Positions 1 through 10,848 are shown, counted from the first letter of the stretch. The stretch: DNA of 64,000 nt from Flavobacterium ovatum (GCF_040703125.1 NZ_CP160035.1:248001-312000); one strand, 5' to 3'. Translations and numbers: made by a program. Notes: generated from the letters alone by a model not told the origin.

Positions 1-150
1 TGGTTTCGTATGTTTTGAAACCATGTTTACACCTTCTACGATAGCTTTGTTTTTCTCACGGTCAACACGTACTATTTTACCTTCTTCACCTTTATGGTCT
101 CCAGCAATTACTCTTACGATGTCACCTGTTTTTATTTTTAGCTTTATCAT
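1..150 (-). CDS. rplX: 50S ribosomal protein L24, 5' part only
   Basis: The reverse strand from 150 reads [21 protein letters not shown] and continues open to the window edge (50 codons). The KOW-type segment (GDxVxVIxGxxKGxxGKI) is the L24 signature. L24 binds 23S rRNA early in assembly of the large subunit. It follows rplN by 11 bases, in the standard S10/spc order. The 3' end lies outside the window, so only the start can be judged. Confidence 0.95.
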   Translation of the reverse strand, partial: MIKLKIKTGDIVRVIAGDHKGEEGKIVRVDREKNKAIVEGVNMVSKHTKP

Positions 151-161
151 CTTAAAACGAA

Positions 162-530
162 TTAAAGCACTTCTGGTGCTAATGATACAATTTTCATGAA
201 TTGTTTTTCACGAAGTTCTCTTGCTACCGGTCCAAAAACACGAGTTCCTCTCATTTCCCCTGCAGCATTCAATAGAACACATGCATTGTCATCGAAACGG
301 ATATAAGAACCATCGGCTCTTCTCACTTCTTTTCTGGTACGTACTACAACTGCAGTTGAAACCGCTCCTTTTTTAACGTTACCGTTTGGAGCTGCATCTT
401 TTATAGAAACTACAATCTTATCACCAACTGAAGCATACCTTCTTTTGGTACCTCCTAAAACACGGATAGTTAAAACTTCTTTAGCTCCTGTGTTATCTGC
501 TACTTTTAGTCTTGATTCTTGTTGTACCAT
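162..530 (-). CDS. rplN: 50S ribosomal protein L14
   Basis: 122 residues, the usual L14 length, starting [18 protein letters not shown], which is the family's hallmark N-terminus. L14 sits on the subunit interface of the large subunit beside L19. Two bases separate its start from the rpsQ stop, so it is translated within the same long ribosomal transcript. No unusual residues were seen. Confidence 0.98.
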   Translation of the reverse strand: MVQQESRLKVADNTGAKEVLTIRVLGGTKRRYASVGDKIVVSIKDAAPNGNVKKGAVSTAVVVRTRKEVRRADGSYIRFDDNACVLLNAAGEMRGTRVFGPVARELREKQFMKIVSLAPEVL

Positions 531-532
531 AA

Positions 533-793
533 TTATTTAGCTCTTTCTAGGATTTCAACTAATCTCCAACATTTTGTTTTACTTAAAGGACGCGTTTCGC
601 TAATCCTTACAGTATCACCAATGTTACAATTGTTCGTTTCGTCGTGTGCATGATACTTTTTAGTTTTCAATACAAACTTACCGTATAACGGGTGCTTTAC
701 TTTAGTAACTTGCTCAACAACAATAGACTTATCCATTTTGTTAGAAGTCACAACACCTATTCTTTCTTTTCTTAAATTTCTTTTTTCTTCCAT
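533..793 (-). CDS. rpsQ: 30S ribosomal protein S17
   Basis: 86 residues with the S17 OB-fold pattern ([42 protein letters not shown]). S17 is a primary 16S rRNA binder of the small subunit. It lies 17 bases after rpmC and 2 bases before rplN, in the order seen in most bacteria. Length and motifs are normal. Confidence 0.98.
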   Translation of the reverse strand: MEEKRNLRKERIGVVTSNKMDKSIVVEQVTKVKHPLYGKFVLKTKKYHAHDETNNCNIGDTVRISETRPLSKTKCWRLVEILERAK

Positions 794-810
794 CTTTCAG
801 CAGATTACAA

Positions 811-1002
811 TTATTGCAATTCTCTTTTAGTTAACTCAGTGGCTAATCTTGCAACTGTTCTTCTTAAACTTCTAATTTGAAGCGGATTCTCAATTGGAGA
901 GATAGCATGAGCCATTTTTAGGTCAGCATATGTTTTCTTAGCCTTGCTAAGGTTTTCTTGCAACTGTGCTGCAGAAAGATCTTTTATTTCTGATTGTTTC
1001 AT
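811..1002 (-). CDS. rpmC: 50S ribosomal protein L29
   Basis: I place the start at 1002 (MKQSEIKDLSAAQL), giving 63 residues, the normal L29 size. A longer reading frame begins at 1041 but its extra 13 residues overlap the end of rplP and do not look like L29. The protein is a two-helix hairpin near the peptide exit tunnel. The spacing to rplP (13 bases) and rpsQ (17 bases) fits one transcript. Confidence 0.95.
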   Translation of the reverse strand: MKQSEIKDLSAAQLQENLSKAKKTYADLKMAHAISPIENPLQIRSLRRTVARLATELTKRELQ

Positions 1003-1015
1003 AATATAATATAGA

Positions 1016-1441
1016 TTATGCTTCGAAATCTCTAGCAACAACGAATTTAGTTTTTACTGGAAGCTTTTGAGCTGCAAGACGTAACGCCTCTTTAGCAACT
1101 GACAAAGGTACTCCTCCAACTTCAAACATAATTCTTCCGGGTTTAACAACGGCAGCCCAATACTCAACTGCACCTTTACCTTTACCCATACGTACCTCAA
1201 GAGGCTTCTTAGTAATTGGTTTGTCTGGAAATATTTTGATCCATAATTGTCCCTCTCTTTTCATGAAACGTGTTGCAGCGATACGTGCAGCTTCAATTTG
1301 ACGAGAAGTTAGGAACATTCCATCTTCATGTACAGATTTAATACCAAACATTCCATTAGAAAGTTCATGCCCTCTTCCAGAGTTCCCTTTCATTTTACCT
1401 TTTTGTACCTTACGGTATTTTGTTCTTTTAGGCTGTAACAT
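1016..1441 (-). CDS. rplP: 50S ribosomal protein L16
   Basis: 141 residues beginning [19 protein letters not shown], the conserved L16 start, with the basic C-terminal part [17 protein letters not shown]16 helps position the A-site tRNA and is essential for peptidyl transfer. It lies between rpsC and rpmC as usual. No truncation or unusual substitutions were noticed. Confidence 0.98.
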   Translation of the reverse strand: MLQPKRTKYRKVQKGKMKGNSGRGHELSNGMFGIKSVHEDGMFLTSRQIEAARIAATRFMKREGQLWIKIFPDKPITKKPLEVRMGKGKGAVEYWAAVVKPGRIMFEVGGVPLSVAKEALRLAAQKLPVKTKFVVARDFEA

Positions 1442-1459
1442 TTTTCTTTAATTTAAAAA

Positions 1460-2209
1460 TTACTTTCTTTTACGAGCGTCTGGTTTTCCACCTTTATTAA
1501 AGTTAGATTTTCCACGAGGAGAATCTCCACCTTTTCCGCCAGCTTGTTTTTTGTCCATTCCAGCAAGTGGAGAAAGATCTCTCTTTCCGTAAACTTCACC
1601 TTTCATAATCCACACTTTGATACCCATTCTACCATAAGTAGTATGCGCTTCAGCTAATGCATAATCAATATCGGCTCTGAAAGTTGATAAAGGAACTCTT
1701 CCTTCTTTGAAACCCTCTGAACGTGCCATCTCAGCACCATTCAAACGACCAGAAATTAAAACTTTGATACCCTCAGCGTTCATACGCATAGAAGCAGCAA
1801 TAGCCATTTTAATTGCACGTCTGTAAGAAATACGGCTTTCGATTTGACGACAGATGCTTGTAGCAACTAGATACGCGTCAAGTTCAGGTCTTTTTATTTC
1901 AAAGATGTTGATTTGAACCTCTTTGTCAGTAACTTTCTTAAGTTCTTCTTTTAACTTGTCTACCTCTTGCCCACCTTTTCCGATAATGATACCAGGTCTA
2001 GCAGTAGTGATAGTAACGGTTACAAGTTTCAAAGTTCTCTCGATGATTACTTTTGATACACTAGCTTTTGATAAACGAGCATGGATATACTTTCTGATCT
2101 TATGATCTTCAGCGATTTTATCACCGTAATCATTTCCACCATACCAGTTTGAGTCCCATCCTCTGATGATACCAAGTCTATTTCCAATTGGATTTGTCTT
2201 TTGTCCCAT
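1460..2209 (-). CDS. rpsC: 30S ribosomal protein S3
   Basis: 249 residues. The N-terminus [14 protein letters not shown], the KH-type segment [20 protein letters not shown] (about residues 72-91) and the C-terminal domain with [20 protein letters not shown] are all S3 features. S3 forms part of the mRNA entry channel. The tail after about residue 215 is rich in Lys, Gly and Asn, longer than in E. coli (233 residues) and similar to other Bacteroidetes. It starts 5 bases after the rplV stop. Confidence 0.98.
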   Translation of the reverse strand: MGQKTNPIGNRLGIIRGWDSNWYGGNDYGDKIAEDHKIRKYIHARLSKASVSKVIIERTLKLVTVTITTARPGIIIGKGGQEVDKLKEELKKVTDKEVQINIFEIKRPELDAYLVATSICRQIESRISYRRAIKMAIAASMRMNAEGIKVLISGRLNGAEMARSEGFKEGRVPLSTFRADIDYALAEAHTTYGRMGIKVWIMKGEVYGKRDLSPLAGMDKKQAGGKGGDSPRGKSNFNKGGKPDARKRK

Positions 2210-2214
2210 CTTTA

Positions 2215-2625
2215 TTAAATTGCTTGTGTGTTATTAATAGATCCAAGCACGATTGTTACGTGATTAGAACGTTTTCTAATTCTATGTGCGCGACCTTGTG
2301 GAGCTGGACGAAGTCTTTTCAACATCATTCCACCATCTACTCTAATCTCCTTAACAAATAATCCTGCTTCTTCAATACTAGCTTCAGCGTTTTTTTGCTC
2401 CCAATTGTTGATTGCAGACAAAACTAACTTTTCTAATTTTCTTGAAGCTTCTTTAGAACTGAATCTTAAGATGTTAAGTGCTCTTTCTACCTTCTGACCT
2501 CTTACCAAGTCCGCTACTAAGCGCATTTTTCTAGGTGAAGTAGGGCAGTTATTCAATTTTGCGAAAGCAATAGACTTATTAGCCTCTTTTCTCGCATCTG
2601 CTGTTTCTCTTTTACGAACTCCCAT
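2215..2625 (-). CDS. rplV: 50S ribosomal protein L22
   Basis: 136 residues. The core [19 protein letters not shown] near residue 26 and the beta-hairpin [32 protein letters not shown] that lines the exit tunnel are both present. An N-terminal extension ([17 protein letters not shown]) makes it longer than the 110-residue E. coli protein. Changes in this hairpin cause macrolide resistance in other bacteria; nothing here suggests such a change. Confidence 0.97.
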   Translation of the reverse strand: MGVRKRETADARKEANKSIAFAKLNNCPTSPRKMRLVADLVRGQKVERALNILRFSSKEASRKLEKLVLSAINNWEQKNAEASIEEAGLFVKEIRVDGGMMLKRLRPAPQGRAHRIRKRSNHVTIVLGSINNTQAI

Positions 2626-2631
2626 TGCTTC

Positions 2632-2910
2632 TTATTTTTTACCTTTATTTTTTGCTCCAGCATGACCTCTAAAAGATCTAGTTGGTGAAAATTCTCCTAA
2701 TTTGTGACCTACCATGTTTTCTGTTACGTAAACTGGTACAAATTGACGACCGTTATGAACTGCGATAGTTTGCCCAACGAAGTCAGGAGTAATCATAGAA
2801 GCTCTAGACCAAGTCTTTACCACTCCTTTATTTCCACCTGCGATGTTTTCTTGAACTTTCTTGTCTAACTTATAATGAACGAAAGGTCCTTTTTTTAATG
2901 AACGTGCCAT
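2632..2910 (-). CDS. rpsS: 30S ribosomal protein S19
   Basis: 92 residues, [19 protein letters not shown] at the start and [17 protein letters not shown] near the end, both diagnostic of S19. The protein sits in the head of the small subunit and contacts the A-site finger. It is 6 bases from both neighbours (rplB and rplV), consistent with a single transcript. Confidence 0.98.
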   Translation of the reverse strand: MARSLKKGPFVHYKLDKKVQENIAGGNKGVVKTWSRASMITPDFVGQTIAVHNGRQFVPVYVTENMVGHKLGEFSPTRSFRGHAGAKNKGKK

Positions 2911-2916
2911 ATCTTA

Positions 2917-3741
2917 TTATTTCTTTCTACGTTCTACGATATACTTGTTACTCGGGTTTTTCTTAGAACGTGTTCTATAACCTTTTGCTGGTATTCCATT
3001 TCTTGAACGTGGATGTCCACCAGAAGAACGTCCTTCTCCACCACCCATTGGGTGATCAACAGGGTTCATTGCAACAGGTCTTGTTCTAGGTCTTCTACCT
3101 AACCATCTTGATCTACCTGCTTTTCCAGATACAACTAATTGGTGGTCAGAATTAGATACCGCTCCAATTGTAGCTGAACAAGTTAACAAGATCAATCTTG
3201 TTTCACCTGAAGGCATTTTGATTGTAGCGAATTTTCCATCTCTTGCCATTAATTGAGCAAAAGTTCCAGCAGAACGAGCAATTACTGCTCCTTGACCTGG
3301 TCTTAACTCAATACAAGAGATTACAGTTCCCAATGGGATTCTGCTTAAAGGTAATGTATTACCAATTTCAGGTTGAGATTCCGGACCAGAAACTAATTTC
3401 TGACCAACTTTCAATCCATTTTGAGCAATAACATAAGTTTTCTCACCATCAGCATAAGCTAATAAAGCGATAAACGCAGTACGATTTGGATCATATTCGA
3501 TTGATTTCACTGTAGCTGGAATTCCTTCTTTTGTACGTTTGAAATCAATAATACGATATCTCTGCTTGTGACCACCACCCGTATAACGCATGGTCATCTT
3601 TCCTTGACTATTTCTACCTCCAGAGTTTTTTATCGGCGCTATCAAAGAGCGTTCCGGCTTATCAGTTGTAATAGCGTCATAACCATTCACAACTCTAAAT
3701 CGCTGACCTGGGGTAATAGGTTTTAATTTTCTTACTGACAT
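2917..3741 (-). CDS. rplB: 50S ribosomal protein L2
   Basis: 274 residues. The start [18 protein letters not shown], the [20 protein letters not shown] segment and the peptidyl-transferase-near motif [15 protein letters not shown] with its conserved His are all visible. L2 is needed for subunit association and peptide-bond formation. Length and position between rplW and rpsS are normal. Confidence 0.98.
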   Translation of the reverse strand: MSVRKLKPITPGQRFRVVNGYDAITTDKPERSLIAPIKNSGGRNSQGKMTMRYTGGGHKQRYRIIDFKRTKEGIPATVKSIEYDPNRTAFIALLAYADGEKTYVIAQNGLKVGQKLVSGPESQPEIGNTLPLSRIPLGTVISCIELRPGQGAVIARSAGTFAQLMARDGKFATIKMPSGETRLILLTCSATIGAVSNSDHQLVVSGKAGRSRWLGRRPRTRPVAMNPVDHPMGGGEGRSSGGHPRSRNGIPAKGYRTRSKKNPSNKYIVERRKK

Positions 3742-3750
3742 TTTTCTATC

Positions 3751-4041
3751 TTAGATATTGTTGTAAAAATCAATTGTTTCTCCTTGCTGTACTTGTACAA
3801 TTGCCTTCTTAATTGCATTTGTCTTTCCACTTATCAAACCACTTTTAGTGTACTTAGTAGTTCTATCTGGTCTTACATTCATTGTATTAACACTTAACAC
3901 AGTTACTCCATAAGCAGCTTCAACAGCTTTCTTAATCATAACTTTGTTTGCTTTTTTGTTAACAACGAATCCAAAACGGTTTAAAACTTCACTTTCTTTG
4001 GTTACTTTTTCCGTTACTATAGGTTTAATTATGATACTCAT
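3751..4041 (-). CDS. rplW: 50S ribosomal protein L23
   Basis: 96 residues starting MSIIIKPIVTEKVTKESE; the IxPIxTEKxT motif is the L23 signature. L23 lies at the tunnel exit and docks trigger factor and SRP. It is 6 bases downstream of rplD and 9 bases upstream of rplB. Confidence 0.97.
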   Translation of the reverse strand: MSIIIKPIVTEKVTKESEVLNRFGFVVNKKANKVMIKKAVEAAYGVTVLSVNTMNVRPDRTTKYTKSGLISGKTNAIKKAIVQVQQGETIDFYNNI

Positions 4042-4047
4042 ATCCTA

Positions 4048-4677
4048 TTATTTACTTAAATTTTCTTCAATTACTTCCAAAGAACTCTCCAAAAGCACTA
4101 AATTACTAGCATTCAAAATAGCATAAGTACTTAATTCTAAGCTACTTACTACACTTGAGCCCTTTAAATTGCGTGACGACAAATATACATTTTTATTTGA
4201 CTCACCCAATACAAATAGTGATTTTTTATTATCTAACTCTAAAGCTTTCAAAACGTTAATGAAATTCTTAGTGCTTGGCGCTTCAAATTTAAAGTCTTCA
4301 AGAACGATAATATTTGATTCTTTTGCTTTTATTGAGAAAGCAGATTTTCTTGCCAAACGTTTCAAGTTTTTATTCAATTTGAATGAATAACTTCTTGGTC
4401 TTGGTCCGAAAACCGTTCCCCCACCTTTAAACAATGGATTCTTCATACTACCCGCACGAGCAGTACCAGTTCCTTTTTGTTTTTTAATCTTACGTGTACT
4501 TCCCGCAACTTCAGCTCTTTCTTTAGCTTTGTGCGTTCCTTGTCTTTGATTAGCTAAATATTGCTTCACATCAAGGTATACAGCGTGATTATTTGGTTCA
4601 ATTGCGAATACTGAATCAGAAAGTTGAACTTTTCTTCCAGTATCTTTTCCGTTGAAATCTAATACTTTTACTTCCAT
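4048..4677 (-). CDS. rplD: 50S ribosomal protein L4
   Basis: 209 residues. The extended loop region [35 protein letters not shown] (about residues 63-97) is the exit-tunnel loop of L4. Its ATG shares one base with the rplC stop (TAATG arrangement at 4675-4679), so the two are probably translationally coupled. In E. coli L4 represses its own operon; whether that applies here cannot be read from the sequence. Confidence 0.98.
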   Translation of the reverse strand: MEVKVLDFNGKDTGRKVQLSDSVFAIEPNNHAVYLDVKQYLANQRQGTHKAKERAEVAGSTRKIKKQKGTGTARAGSMKNPLFKGGGTVFGPRPRSYSFKLNKNLKRLARKSAFSIKAKESNIIVLEDFKFEAPSTKNFINVLKALELDNKKSLFVLGESNKNVYLSSRNLKGSSVVSSLELSTYAILNASNLVLLESSLEVIEENLSK

Positions 4678-5294
4678 TACTTCTCGATGATTACATAAGA
4701 GTTATTACATCCAGGAACACATCCTTTAATAACAAGTAGATTCTTTTCAGCAACTACTTTTAAAACTCTAAGGTTTTGAACTTTTACATTATCGCTTCCC
4801 ATTCTTCCAGCCATACGCATTCCTTTGAATACTCTAGATGGATAAGAAGACGCTCCTACAGAACCTGGCGCTCTTAAACGGTTGTGTTGACCGTGAGTTG
4901 CTTGACCAACACCACCAAAACCGTGACGTTTTACAACCCCTTGAAAACCTTTACCTTTAGATACACCCTGTACATCTACAAACTCTCCTTCAACAAAAAT
5001 AGAAACATCAATAAGATCTCCTAATTTTTTTCCTTCTGCAAACTCCTTGAATTCAACGACTTTTTTCTTAGCTACAGTTCCCGCTTTTTTAAAGTGACCT
5101 AAAGCCGCTTTTGTGGAATGTTTCTCGTTTTTGTCATCGAAACCAAGTTGCAACGCTTCATACCCGTCAACACCTTTGGTTCTGACTTGGGTAACAACGC
5201 ATGGACCAGCCTCAATTACAGTACAAGGAATATTTTTCCCGTTCTCGTCAAAAAGACTCGTCATGCCGATTTTTCTACCAATTAACCCAGACAT
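4677..5294 (-). CDS. rplC: 50S ribosomal protein L3
   Basis: 205 residues. [19 protein letters not shown] opens the protein, and [18 protein letters not shown] with the glutamine-containing loop [20 protein letters not shown] marks the peptidyl-transferase loop. It is preceded by 155 non-coding bases holding a predicted promoter, unlike the tight spacing elsewhere, so it probably opens its own transcription unit. Its 5' leader carries AT-rich tandem TAATTAT-like repeats directly before the ATG and no Shine-Dalgarno. Confidence 0.98.
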   Translation of the reverse strand: MSGLIGRKIGMTSLFDENGKNIPCTVIEAGPCVVTQVRTKGVDGYEALQLGFDDKNEKHSTKAALGHFKKAGTVAKKKVVEFKEFAEGKKLGDLIDVSIFVEGEFVDVQGVSKGKGFQGVVKRHGFGGVGQATHGQHNRLRAPGSVGASSYPSRVFKGMRMAGRMGSDNVKVQNLRVLKVVAEKNLLVIKGCVPGCNNSYVIIEK

Positions 5295-5368
5295 AATTAT
5301 TAATTATTAATTATTAAATATAAAAATAGAACACATCATTTAAGTGAACCCTTATTTTTAAAGTGGTG

Positions 5369-5399
5369 CAAAAGTATAACTTATTTACACACAATCCAA
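5369..5399 (-). promoter_or_regulatory. Predicted promoter of the rplC-rplX run
   Basis: On the reverse strand a TTG (5397-5399) is followed after 20 bases by TACTTTTG (5369-5376), matching the Bacteroidetes sigma consensus TTG-N19-TAnnTTTG. Transcription would begin near 5364, about 70 bases before rplC. The site lies in the only large gap of the ribosomal cluster. Confidence 0.65.
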
Positions 5400-5424
5400 A
5401 AAAAGTTTTCACTTAAACAAAGTG
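5391..5424 (-). terminator. Weak terminator or attenuator after rpsJ
   Basis: Downstream of the rpsJ stop, the reverse strand has the dyad CACTT-TGTTT-AAGTG (5410-5424) followed by AAAACTTTTTTT. The five-pair stem is short, so it may be an attenuator rather than a full terminator. It overlaps the -33 region of the following promoter. Confidence 0.35.
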
Positions 5425-5449
5425 CTCTCAATTTCTCTTACTTAGAAAC

Positions 5450-5755
5450 CTAAACTTTGATTTCTACTTCAACTCCACTAGGCAATTCTAATTTCATCAA
5501 AGCATCAATTGTTTTAGATGAAGAAGAATAAATGTCAATTAATCTCTTGTATGACATTACTTCGAATTGCTCTCTTGCTTTTTTATTAACGTGCGGAGAA
5601 CGTAGAACAGTGAAAAGTTTTTTGTGAGTTGGTAATGGAATTGGACCTGTAACAACTGCACCTGTAGTTTTAACCGTTTTTACAATCTTTTCAGCAGACT
5701 TGTCTACCAACATGTGATCGTAAGATTTTAGTTTTATTCTGATTTTTTGACTCAT
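5450..5755 (-). CDS. rpsJ: 30S ribosomal protein S10
   Basis: 101 residues, [28 protein letters not shown], with [29 protein letters not shown], both classic for S10 (NusE). It also takes part in transcription antitermination with NusB. It is 11 bases after fusA, so it belongs to the rpsL-rpsG-fusA unit and is separated from rplC by a promoter-bearing gap. Confidence 0.98.
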
Positions 5756-5766
5756 TTTCTTAAAGA

Positions 5767-7923
5767 TTAAGCGTTTCCTTTTGCTTTTTTGATTACTGCT
5801 TCTGAAATATTAGAAGGAGTTTCCGCGTAATGTGAAAATTCCATAGTAGATGTTGCTCTACCAGATGACAACGTTCTTAATGTCGTAACATAACCAAACA
5901 TTTCTGATAATGGCACATCAGCCTTAATAGTTTTAGCACCAGCTCTATCACCCATGTCATTAACCTGACCTCTACGACGATTGATATCACCTACGATATC
6001 CCCCATGTTTTCTTCTGGTGTAATAACTTCCATTTTCATGATTGGCTCAAGAATAACAGCTCCTGCAGCTTTAGCAACTTCTCTATAACCCATTCTTGCC
6101 GCTAACTCAAAAGAAAGCGCATCAGAATCGACAGGGTGAAAAGATCCGTCAGTTAAAGTAACTTTTAAACTATCCACTTGATAACCAGCCAAAGGACCAG
6201 TCTTCATAGCTTCTCTAAAACCTTTCTCTACAGATGGAATATATTCCTTAGGCACATTACCACCTTTTACAGCGTTAACAAATTGTAATCCTTTTGGAAT
6301 TTTACCTTCAACTTCATCAGCTGGCTCAAGTTTAAATACGATATCACCGAATTTACCACGACCCCCTGATTGTTTTTTATATGTTTCTCTATGAACAGCA
6401 GATTTTGTAAAAGCTTCTTTGTATTCAACTTGAGGCTCACCTTGGTTAACTTCAACTTTGAATTCACGACGCATTCTATCAACCAAGATATCTAAGTGAA
6501 GCTCACCCATACCCGAAATAATAGTTTGCCCTGAAGCCTCATCTGTTCTAACTGTAAATGTTGGATCTTCTTCAGCTAATTTAGCCAATGCCATACCCAT
6601 CTTATCTACGTCAGCTTTAGTTTTAGGCTCAATAGCGATACCTATTACTGGCGCAGGGAATTTCATAGACTCAAGAATAATTGGGTGCTTTTCATCACAC
6701 AATGTATCTCCAGTTTTAATATCTTTAAATCCAACTGCCGCTCCAATATCACCAGCCTCGATATAATCGATTGGGTTTTGCTTGTTAGCATGCATTTGGT
6801 AGATACGAGAAATTCTTTCCTTATTTCCTGAACGAGTGTTCAACACATAAGAACCTGCATCTAAACGTCCTGAATAAGCACGAAAGAAAGCCAAACGACC
6901 TACGAATGGGTCAGTAGCAATCTTAAATGCTAAAGCAGCGAATGGCTCTTTAACATCTGGCTTACGCAAGATTCTAGTCTGATCCTCTTCCAACAATTCA
7001 GCATCATCAGGATGAATTCCTTCGATACCATCTTTATCCATTGGAGAAGGCAAATATTTACAAACTGCATCCAACATAAATTGAACACCTTTGTTTTTAA
7101 AAGAAGAACCAGCAATCATCGGGATGATAGCCATGTCCATAACAGCTGCTCTTAATGCAATGTTGATTTCTTCCTCTGTAATAGAGTTTTCATCTTCCAT
7201 GAATTTTTCAAGCAAATTCTCATCATAGTCAGCAACTGCTTCAATAAGAATCGATCTGTATTCCTTAACTTCTTCAAGCATATCATCAGGAATAGGCACA
7301 ATATCATAAGTAGCCCCTAAACCTTCTTCATGCCATACAATAGCTTGATTTTTAACCAAATCCACAACACCCCTGAAATCATTCTCTTCACCAATTGGCA
7401 AAGTGATCGCAACTGCATTTGATTTCAACATATCTCTTACTTGCTGACATACCATCAAAAAGTTAGATCCTTGTCTATCCATTTTATTAACAAAACCAAT
7501 ACGAGGTACTTTATACTGATCAGCAAGTCTCCAGTTAGTTTCCGATTGAGGCTCAACACCATCAACAGCACTAAATAAGAAAACCAAACCATCCAATACA
7601 CGTAACGAACGATTTACCTCTACGGTAAAATCAACGTGACCTGGAGTATCAATAATATTAAAGTGGTAAGGCAATGTTTCTGGTAAAGGTTTTCCTTGTG
7701 TAGTTGGAAAATTCCACTCACAAGTTGTAGCAGCAGAAGTAATTGTAATACCTCTTTCTTGCTCCTGAGCCATCCAGTCCATTGTTGCTGCACCATCATG
7801 CACTTCACCAATTTTGTGTGATTTACCAGTATAAAAAAGAATACGCTCCGTTGTTGTCGTTTTACCAGCATCAATGTGAGCAGCAATTCCTATATTTCTT
7901 GTATATTTTAAGTCTCTAGCCAT
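5767..7923 (-). CDS. fusA: Elongation factor G
   Basis: 718 residues. The GTPase P-loop AHIDAGKTT is at residues 15-23, DTPGH and NKMD follow, and domain IV and V segments ([35 protein letters not shown]) are intact. EF-G drives translocation and, with RRF, ribosome recycling. It lies 10 bases downstream of rpsG. No tuf gene follows it, as is normal for Bacteroidetes. Length and motifs argue for the canonical factor rather than a tetracycline-resistance or EF-G2 paralogue. Confidence 0.98.
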   Translation of the reverse strand: MARDLKYTRNIGIAAHIDAGKTTTTERILFYTGKSHKIGEVHDGAATMDWMAQEQERGITITSAATTCEWNFPTTQGKPLPETLPYHFNIIDTPGHVDFTVEVNRSLRVLDGLVFLFSAVDGVEPQSETNWRLADQYKVPRIGFVNKMDRQGSNFLMVCQQVRDMLKSNAVAITLPIGEENDFRGVVDLVKNQAIVWHEEGLGATYDIVPIPDDMLEEVKEYRSILIEAVADYDENLLEKFMEDENSITEEEINIALRAAVMDMAIIPMIAGSSFKNKGVQFMLDAVCKYLPSPMDKDGIEGIHPDDAELLEEDQTRILRKPDVKEPFAALAFKIATDPFVGRLAFFRAYSGRLDAGSYVLNTRSGNKERISRIYQMHANKQNPIDYIEAGDIGAAVGFKDIKTGDTLCDEKHPIILESMKFPAPVIGIAIEPKTKADVDKMGMALAKLAEEDPTFTVRTDEASGQTIISGMGELHLDILVDRMRREFKVEVNQGEPQVEYKEAFTKSAVHRETYKKQSGGRGKFGDIVFKLEPADEVEGKIPKGLQFVNAVKGGNVPKEYIPSVEKGFREAMKTGPLAGYQVDSLKVTLTDGSFHPVDSDALSFELAARMGYREVAKAAGAVILEPIMKMEVITPEENMGDIVGDINRRRGQVNDMGDRAGAKTIKADVPLSEMFGYVTTLRTLSSGRATSTMEFSHYAETPSNISEAVIKKAKGNA

Positions 7924-7933
7924 TTCTTATGAA

Positions 7934-8410
7934 TTAAAATCTAAAGTGAGAGAAAGCTTTATTAGCTTCTGCCATTTTGTGAGTATCCATTCTTTTCTTA
8001 ACAGCTGCTCCCTCTTCTTTAGCCGCAGCTAAACATTCCGAAGCTAATCTTTGAGCCATTGACTTTTCGTTTCTTCTTCTTGCATAAAGAATTAACCATT
8101 TCATAGCCATAGAAATTTTTCTATCTGGTCTAATTTGCATCGGAATTTGGAAGGTAGCACCACCAACTCTACGACTACGTACTTCTACGTGAGGCATAAC
8201 ATTAGTTAAAGCATCTTTCCATATCTCTAATGATGGTTTCTCTGCATCTTGCTTTTTAGCCTCAATGATGTCAATCGCATCATAAAACACTTTAAAAGCT
8301 GTTGATTTCTTACCGTCCCACATTAAGTTGTTCACAAAACGCGTTACCAATTGGTCGTTAAACCTTGGATCTGGTAAAAGTGGTCTCTTTTTTGCCGCTC
8401 TTTTTCTCAT
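7934..8410 (-). CDS. rpsG: 30S ribosomal protein S7
   Basis: 158 residues, [27 protein letters not shown], with [17 protein letters not shown] and a basic C-terminal helix. S7 nucleates assembly of the 30S head. A 96-base gap separates it from rpsL; within it is a small perfect hairpin GTCTATAAACATAGAC (8457-8472), possibly an RNA-processing or stability element. No promoter-like element was seen in that gap. Confidence 0.98.
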   Translation of the reverse strand: MRKRAAKKRPLLPDPRFNDQLVTRFVNNLMWDGKKSTAFKVFYDAIDIIEAKKQDAEKPSLEIWKDALTNVMPHVEVRSRRVGGATFQIPMQIRPDRKISMAMKWLILYARRRNEKSMAQRLASECLAAAKEEGAAVKKRMDTHKMAEANKAFSHFRF

Positions 8411-8506
8411 TTCTTTGTTTTTAAAAAAAGTTTAAATCTAAAACAATAAAAGCCTAGTCTATAAACATAGACAAACTTTCAGAATCTTAAAATCCTAACT
8501 AATTAA

Positions 8507-8890
8507 TTACTTTTTTGCTTCTTTTGGGCGTTTAGCACCGTACTTAGATCTTCTTTGCGTTCTTCCTGCTACTCCTGACGTATCAAGGGCACCACGAACG
8601 ATGTGATATCTAACACCTGGTAAATCTTTTACCCTTCCACCTCTAACTAATACTATCGAGTGCTCTTGTAGATTGTGTCCTTCTCCAGGGATGTAAGCAT
8701 TTACTTCATTACCATTTGTCAAACGTACACGCGCTACTTTACGCATTGCAGAGTTTGGTTTTTTTGGTGTAGTAGTGTAAACACGCGTACAAACCCCTCT
8801 TCTTTGAGGACAAGAATCTAAAGCAACCGATTTACTCTTCTTAGTTATCTGAGTTCTTCCTGTTCTTACTAATTGTTGAATTGTTGGCAT
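8507..8890 (-). CDS. rpsL: 30S ribosomal protein S12
   Basis: 127 residues. [12 protein letters not shown] opens the protein; the loops TPKKPNSA and [13 protein letters not shown] hold the lysines that are changed in streptomycin-resistant mutants elsewhere, and both are unmutated here. S12 monitors decoding at the A site. It is the first gene of the ribosomal block and is directly preceded by a strong predicted promoter. Confidence 0.98.
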
Positions 8891-8942
8891 AATTAATACT
8901 AAAAATTATTATGATATTAAATTCCCGCTTTTTACGGGGTTG

Positions 8943-8972
8943 CAAATGTATAAAATATTTTTTACTCTACAA
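8943..8972 (-). promoter_or_regulatory. Promoter of the rpsL-rpsG-fusA-rpsJ unit
   Basis: Reverse strand: TTG (8970-8972), exactly 19 bases, TACATTTG (8943-8950), an excellent match to the Bacteroidetes promoter. Transcription would start near 8938. The first transcribed bases contain a small GC-rich dyad (CCCG/CGGG within 8923-8938), which is conspicuous in this AT-rich context and may stabilise the 5' end. Confidence 0.8.
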
Positions 8973-9068
8973 ACGTTAATTCATTAATTTTCAACAAGAT
9001 TATTTAAGTTTTTGATTTTAATCTCAAAGAGATGATATTTACATTACTTTTATAAAAATATTTCTTTT

Positions 9069-10769
9069 TTGAAACGATTGCTATTTCTCTTTCCTTTAAT
9101 TCTTTTCGGACTGACAATGTCAGCCCAAAACTTCTATTTACATATCGACGGAAATACTAATACAGAAAGCAAAATAATAGATTCACTTGGTTATAGCTCA
9201 ATACACAAAGGAGCCAAGTCTATTCAAAATGAAGTCAATAGAATCTCACAAAAATTATCTCAACTAGGATTCCTAGAAAACAACATCCATTCATTAGATA
9301 AAAAAAATGACTCCACATATACTAGCCTATTAATTATTGGCAAACAAATAAAATCTGTACATATATATATAGGTGAAAATTCAGAACTGAACCGTTTCAT
9401 ATCCCAGAACCAAGACAGCATATTCATTCCTTTCCCTGATGTGGAAAATTTTTTAAATCAAACACTTCAGAAAGCAGAGCAAAAAGGATTTGCCTTAAGT
9501 GAACTAAAATTAGACAACATAAAACAAAAGGATCAAATTTTATTTGCTACGCTCAATTTCAGCTTAGGCAATCCACGAACAATAAACACAATCGTCGTAA
9601 ATTACTCCAATTCAAATACCATAAAAGAAGCACTCCCAAAAGGACACCTCAAACAGTTAAATAAAAAGTATCAAAAACAGACATTCAACAAAAACACTAT
9701 TCAAAAAATATATCGTGATTTTGAAAAATTCAGATTCGTAAGTCAAGTCAAATACCCCGAAACATTACTATTAAAGGACACTACTAAAATATACGTCTAT
9801 TTAGAAAGGCGGCAATCAAACAATTTTGACGGCTATATAGGTTTCAACACAGACAGTAATAGCAAATTAATTCTCAACGGCTATCTAGATTTAACACTTG
9901 AAAACACCATAAAAGCGGGAGAACAATTTTCATTATACTGGAAAAGCGACGGGAACAACCAAAAAACTTTTAGAACAAATCTAGAACTTCCTTATATTTT
10001 CAATACTAATTTTGGAATAAAAGCACAAATCAATATATTCAAACAAGATAGTATTTTTCAAAACACAAAAACCGCACTGGACTTAGGATATCTAATCAAC
10101 TACAATACTCGAGTTTATTTAGGATATCAATCAACTGAATCTAGTGATATTCAAAACAGCAATAGTAATTCTATACAGGATTTCAATAACTCTTATCTTA
10201 CCGCCAATTTAGAATATATCGATTTAGATTATGAAACTTCACTTTTCCCTGAAAAAACTAAAATCTCAATCAAAACAGGTATCGGAAAAAGAACCAGTAA
10301 CATTTTAATCGAGGACACAGAGTCTATCAAGCAGTTTTACATAGATATAAAAGCATCCTATACATTTGAATTTAACAAAAGAAATTACTTTAACATCAAT
10401 AGCCAAAATTTCTATTTAAGCAGTAGTCATTATTTAATAAACGAGTTATACAGATTTGGTGGCACCAAGTCACTCCGAGGATTTGCAGAGAATAGTTTCC
10501 AAGCCCAATACATTAACACTATACTAACAGAATACAGATATATTGTTTCTTCCAATTTATACGTCCATTCAATTTTTGATTATTCAATTTTCAAAGATCC
10601 ATTTTCGCCTGAAAAAAGAACAGAAAACCTATCTGGTATTGGGCTGGGAATCGGACTGTTAACCAAAAATGGATTATTAAAAATAACACTGGCCAACGGT
10701 ATTGAAAAAAATCAAAAAACTGACTTTTACAGTACCATTATAAGTTTAAATTACAATATTCAATTTTAA
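9069..10769 (+). CDS. Compact Omp85-family outer-membrane protein
   Basis: 566 residues with a TTG start; residues 1-19 (MKRLLFLFPLILFGLTMSAQ) form a signal peptide. About residues 20-240 look like POTRA-type alternating alpha/beta units, and the rest is a beta-barrel with the Omp85 signature LRGF at 469-472. The protein ends in aromatic NYNIQF, typical of outer-membrane barrels. The family inserts or secretes proteins across the outer membrane. It is shorter than BamA and lacks five POTRA domains, so a TamA-like or dedicated secretion role is more likely. It diverges from rpsL and lies just before a SusC gene. Confidence 0.75.
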   Translation: MKRLLFLFPLILFGLTMSAQNFYLHIDGNTNTESKIIDSLGYSSIHKGAKSIQNEVNRISQKLSQLGFLENNIHSLDKKNDSTYTSLLIIGKQIKSVHIYIGENSELNRFISQNQDSIFIPFPDVENFLNQTLQKAEQKGFALSELKLDNIKQKDQILFATLNFSLGNPRTINTIVVNYSNSNTIKEALPKGHLKQLNKKYQKQTFNKNTIQKIYRDFEKFRFVSQVKYPETLLLKDTTKIYVYLERRQSNNFDGYIGFNTDSNSKLILNGYLDLTLENTIKAGEQFSLYWKSDGNNQKTFRTNLELPYIFNTNFGIKAQINIFKQDSIFQNTKTALDLGYLINYNTRVYLGYQSTESSDIQNSNSNSIQDFNNSYLTANLEYIDLDYETSLFPEKTKISIKTGIGKRTSNILIEDTESIKQFYIDIKASYTFEFNKRNYFNINSQNFYLSSSHYLINELYRFGGTKSLRGFAENSFQAQYINTILTEYRYIVSSNLYVHSIFDYSIFKDPFSPEKRTENLSGIGLGIGLLTKNGLLKITLANGIEKNQKTDFYSTIISLNYNIQF

Positions 10770-10848
10770 ATTACTAAAAAAGCAATTCTTCATTAGGATA
10801 GTTAACATATTTTTAAGAATTTTGGGACACTAATTCAAATTTTTTAAA

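Noticed and set aside
1003..1041. Longer start for L29
   Set aside because: The 13 extra residues overlap rplP and do not resemble L29; the protein from 1002 has normal length.
5767..7923. Loss of tuf after fusA as an anomaly
   Set aside because: In Bacteroidetes tuf is normally located elsewhere, so its absence here is expected.
8507..8890. Streptomycin-resistance changes in S12
   Set aside because: Both lysines of the TPKKPNSA and [13 protein letters not shown] loops are unaltered.
9069..10769. BamA
   Set aside because: At 566 residues it is far too short for BamA with five POTRA domains.
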